DNA of 7,921 nt, taken from the NCBI GenBank assembly GCA_013214885.1, contig JABSRS010000035.1:1-7921 (forward strand), in the 5' to 3' direction. This stretch comes from Gammaproteobacteria bacterium. Lineage in GTDB: Bacteria > Pseudomonadota > Gammaproteobacteria > Enterobacterales > Psychrobiaceae. This document shows, one piece after another, positions 7,920 through 7,921 of this stretch; position 1 is the stretch's first letter; each line of letters begins with the position of its first letter. Under the pieces are notes generated by a model. That model made no database searches. It saw nothing but the letters and a program-made list of their open reading frames with translations, and was not told the origin of the DNA. Both the position numbers and the translations under genes were made by a program.

Positions 7920-7921
7920 TG
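4443..7921 (-). CDS. BvgS/EvgS-like multi-Venus-flytrap sensor histidine kinase with PAS domain, 5' end outside window
   Basis: Paralogue of the downstream kinase. The frame is open to the window edge (first full codon at 7919), giving 1158 visible residues, numbered here from that codon. Residues 1-107 are the C-terminal lobe of one VFT domain; a second VFT spans about 110-336, a small alpha/beta domain about 340-440, and a third VFT about 470-699. A TM helix (about 714-734) is followed by a coiled coil, a PAS domain (about 757-873), a second coiled coil, HisKA with His928 (AHEINTPVG), and HATPase with N1059, D1091-G-I-G and G1115-G-S-G-L-G. The kinase looks active and ends without receiver or HPt. 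A TTG at 7832 can be read as a start but lies inside the VFT lobe; the 29 residues before it align with the paralogue, so it is not the true start. By colinearity about 398 residues are missing, suggesting a protein near 1,550 residues. The PAS domain adds a possible cytoplasmic input; no haem- or flavin-binding signature is recognisable by eye. Confidence 0.95.
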   Translation of the reverse strand, partial: ADARIWFIETAFPTINIVTTNNPDDSLSLLVNGEVDAIFELDIVMNFVIHNRMIVGVKSIQQTRLRPRAMHFLSGKQQPLLHSILNKALISIGNTRKNKIIDKWIGSVKVKQAVNIAFGIGREPYTLNKQYLKGIEYDLITRVFELSGIAIRNVKNLPLSQLAHALAYDEQLDVTVTVKAQQDQFFYSDDFITFRNVAISRQADRLNITSITDLANKKILAFAGASVYLGVDYNRLFPSDDFPMQYQEVVEQIAQIDALLTGAVDVIVLDINIFKWFIRKAGFKDVKDFSIHEIFPESNNFRVAFRDKSVRDLFNFNLKKLRQSGEFDHIIDEYAVGNVVETVEFTSFISALVAKPIFNNNKDELEPLVDLLASLPYVNKIEVYNNDDRLLYSSSSLVYQFPKQQDSYDFLSGITSKVGTVKVYLNQHEVAIQLDLTGLIPPFSFFSHSKQSRDIKNIYQRFDYLEQKLTLTNSELNYLSTNPILKFSDVNWRPLSIVNNGRYTGLIADYMALITKVTGIEFEYVPHDSWKSVIDSFNNKLLDAVFSAENIAKGLKQGIVSDEFVNFRFAIVMPNSESFVGNINELSGKTIAAPQHFSSLRLLKESYPELKIIETNSVLEALILVNDHNADVYIGHLAVVVHQLESYFPDLKIVGLLDNSYSHRVTLHQKDQTALAIINKAINLITPEQHLEIKQRWVKGNITTAVDYRLVYQIIGFFMIILMIILVVIKKLSYAKDQVDQANNKMRKTLIELEEQKDVFETLFYETSDGLLLMSDHMFIDCNSSALKMLGFDSKTELLNSSIFGISPLLQPDGQSSKEKYLIIEELCHRQGHHRFEWVHRNKQGIDVWLEIVMTFIKLNQQELNHVVWRDIGDKKLLEQQILARNNELESINLELNNSILDLQQTQKKLVESEKMASLGGLVAGVAHEINTPVGIGLTAITHFVEITRQLEQKHRQKKMSEKDFDNYLVSSIEAASIINRNLERTAELVRSFKQISVDQSSDERRVFNVSEYIYEILLSINHIMKKSKAEIAVKCDEELEIDSYPGAISQIITNLLINSTIHAYPNNETGLINITVHRQGDTVILQYKDDGIGVPKDNLSKIFDPFFTTNREHGGSGLGLNIIYNIVINRLNGKIECHSESGFGTEFTIEFKPIVIV

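Noticed and set aside
1..7921. CRISPR arrays, tRNA or rRNA genes, insertion sequences, riboswitches
   Set aside because: No regularly spaced short repeats, tRNA-like cloverleaf, transposase or terminal inverted repeats were seen. About 97% of the window is explained by the two kinase genes.

Overview
This window lies almost entirely within a pair of very large, tandem, paralogous sensor histidine kinases, both read from the minus strand. DNA is AT-rich by eye. The kinase cores carry a HEINTPVG-type H-box, a form I associate with large sensor kinases of marine gammaproteobacteria (Shewanella/Colwellia-like Alteromonadales). That assignment is an inference from composition and protein style; the window holds no taxonomic marker.

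Layout along the minus strand, in transcription order. (1) 7921 to 4443 is a kinase gene whose 5' end lies outside the window; 1158 residues are visible. They cover the C-terminal lobe of a Venus-flytrap (VFT, SBP_bac_3-like) domain, a second VFT, a small alpha/beta domain, a third VFT, a transmembrane helix, a PAS domain, and the HisKA and HATPase modules. (2) A 31-bp spacer (4412-4442) carries a ribosome binding site. (3) 4411 to 191 is a complete 1406-residue kinase with an N-terminal membrane segment, four periplasmic VFT-like modules, the same small alpha/beta domain between the third and fourth, one transmembrane helix, and HisKA and HATPase modules, but no PAS. (4) 1-190 holds no intact gene. 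A plus-strand reading frame ending at 162 looks coding-like but is broken by an in-frame TAA at 43-45; it may be the decayed or miscalled 3' end of a convergent gene.

The two kinases are colinear. Anchor residues throughout the shared region keep a constant offset, apart from a one-residue gap in the small alpha/beta domain and a clean 150-residue insertion carrying PAS in the upstream protein. The overall plan resembles BvgS/EvgS (periplasmic VFTs, one TM, cytoplasmic kinase), but with more VFTs and with no receiver or HPt domain after the kinase. The phosphoacceptor partner must therefore be encoded elsewhere. The two kinases are probably co-transcribed and could sense different or combined small-molecule signals, possibly as separate homodimers or as a heterodimer.
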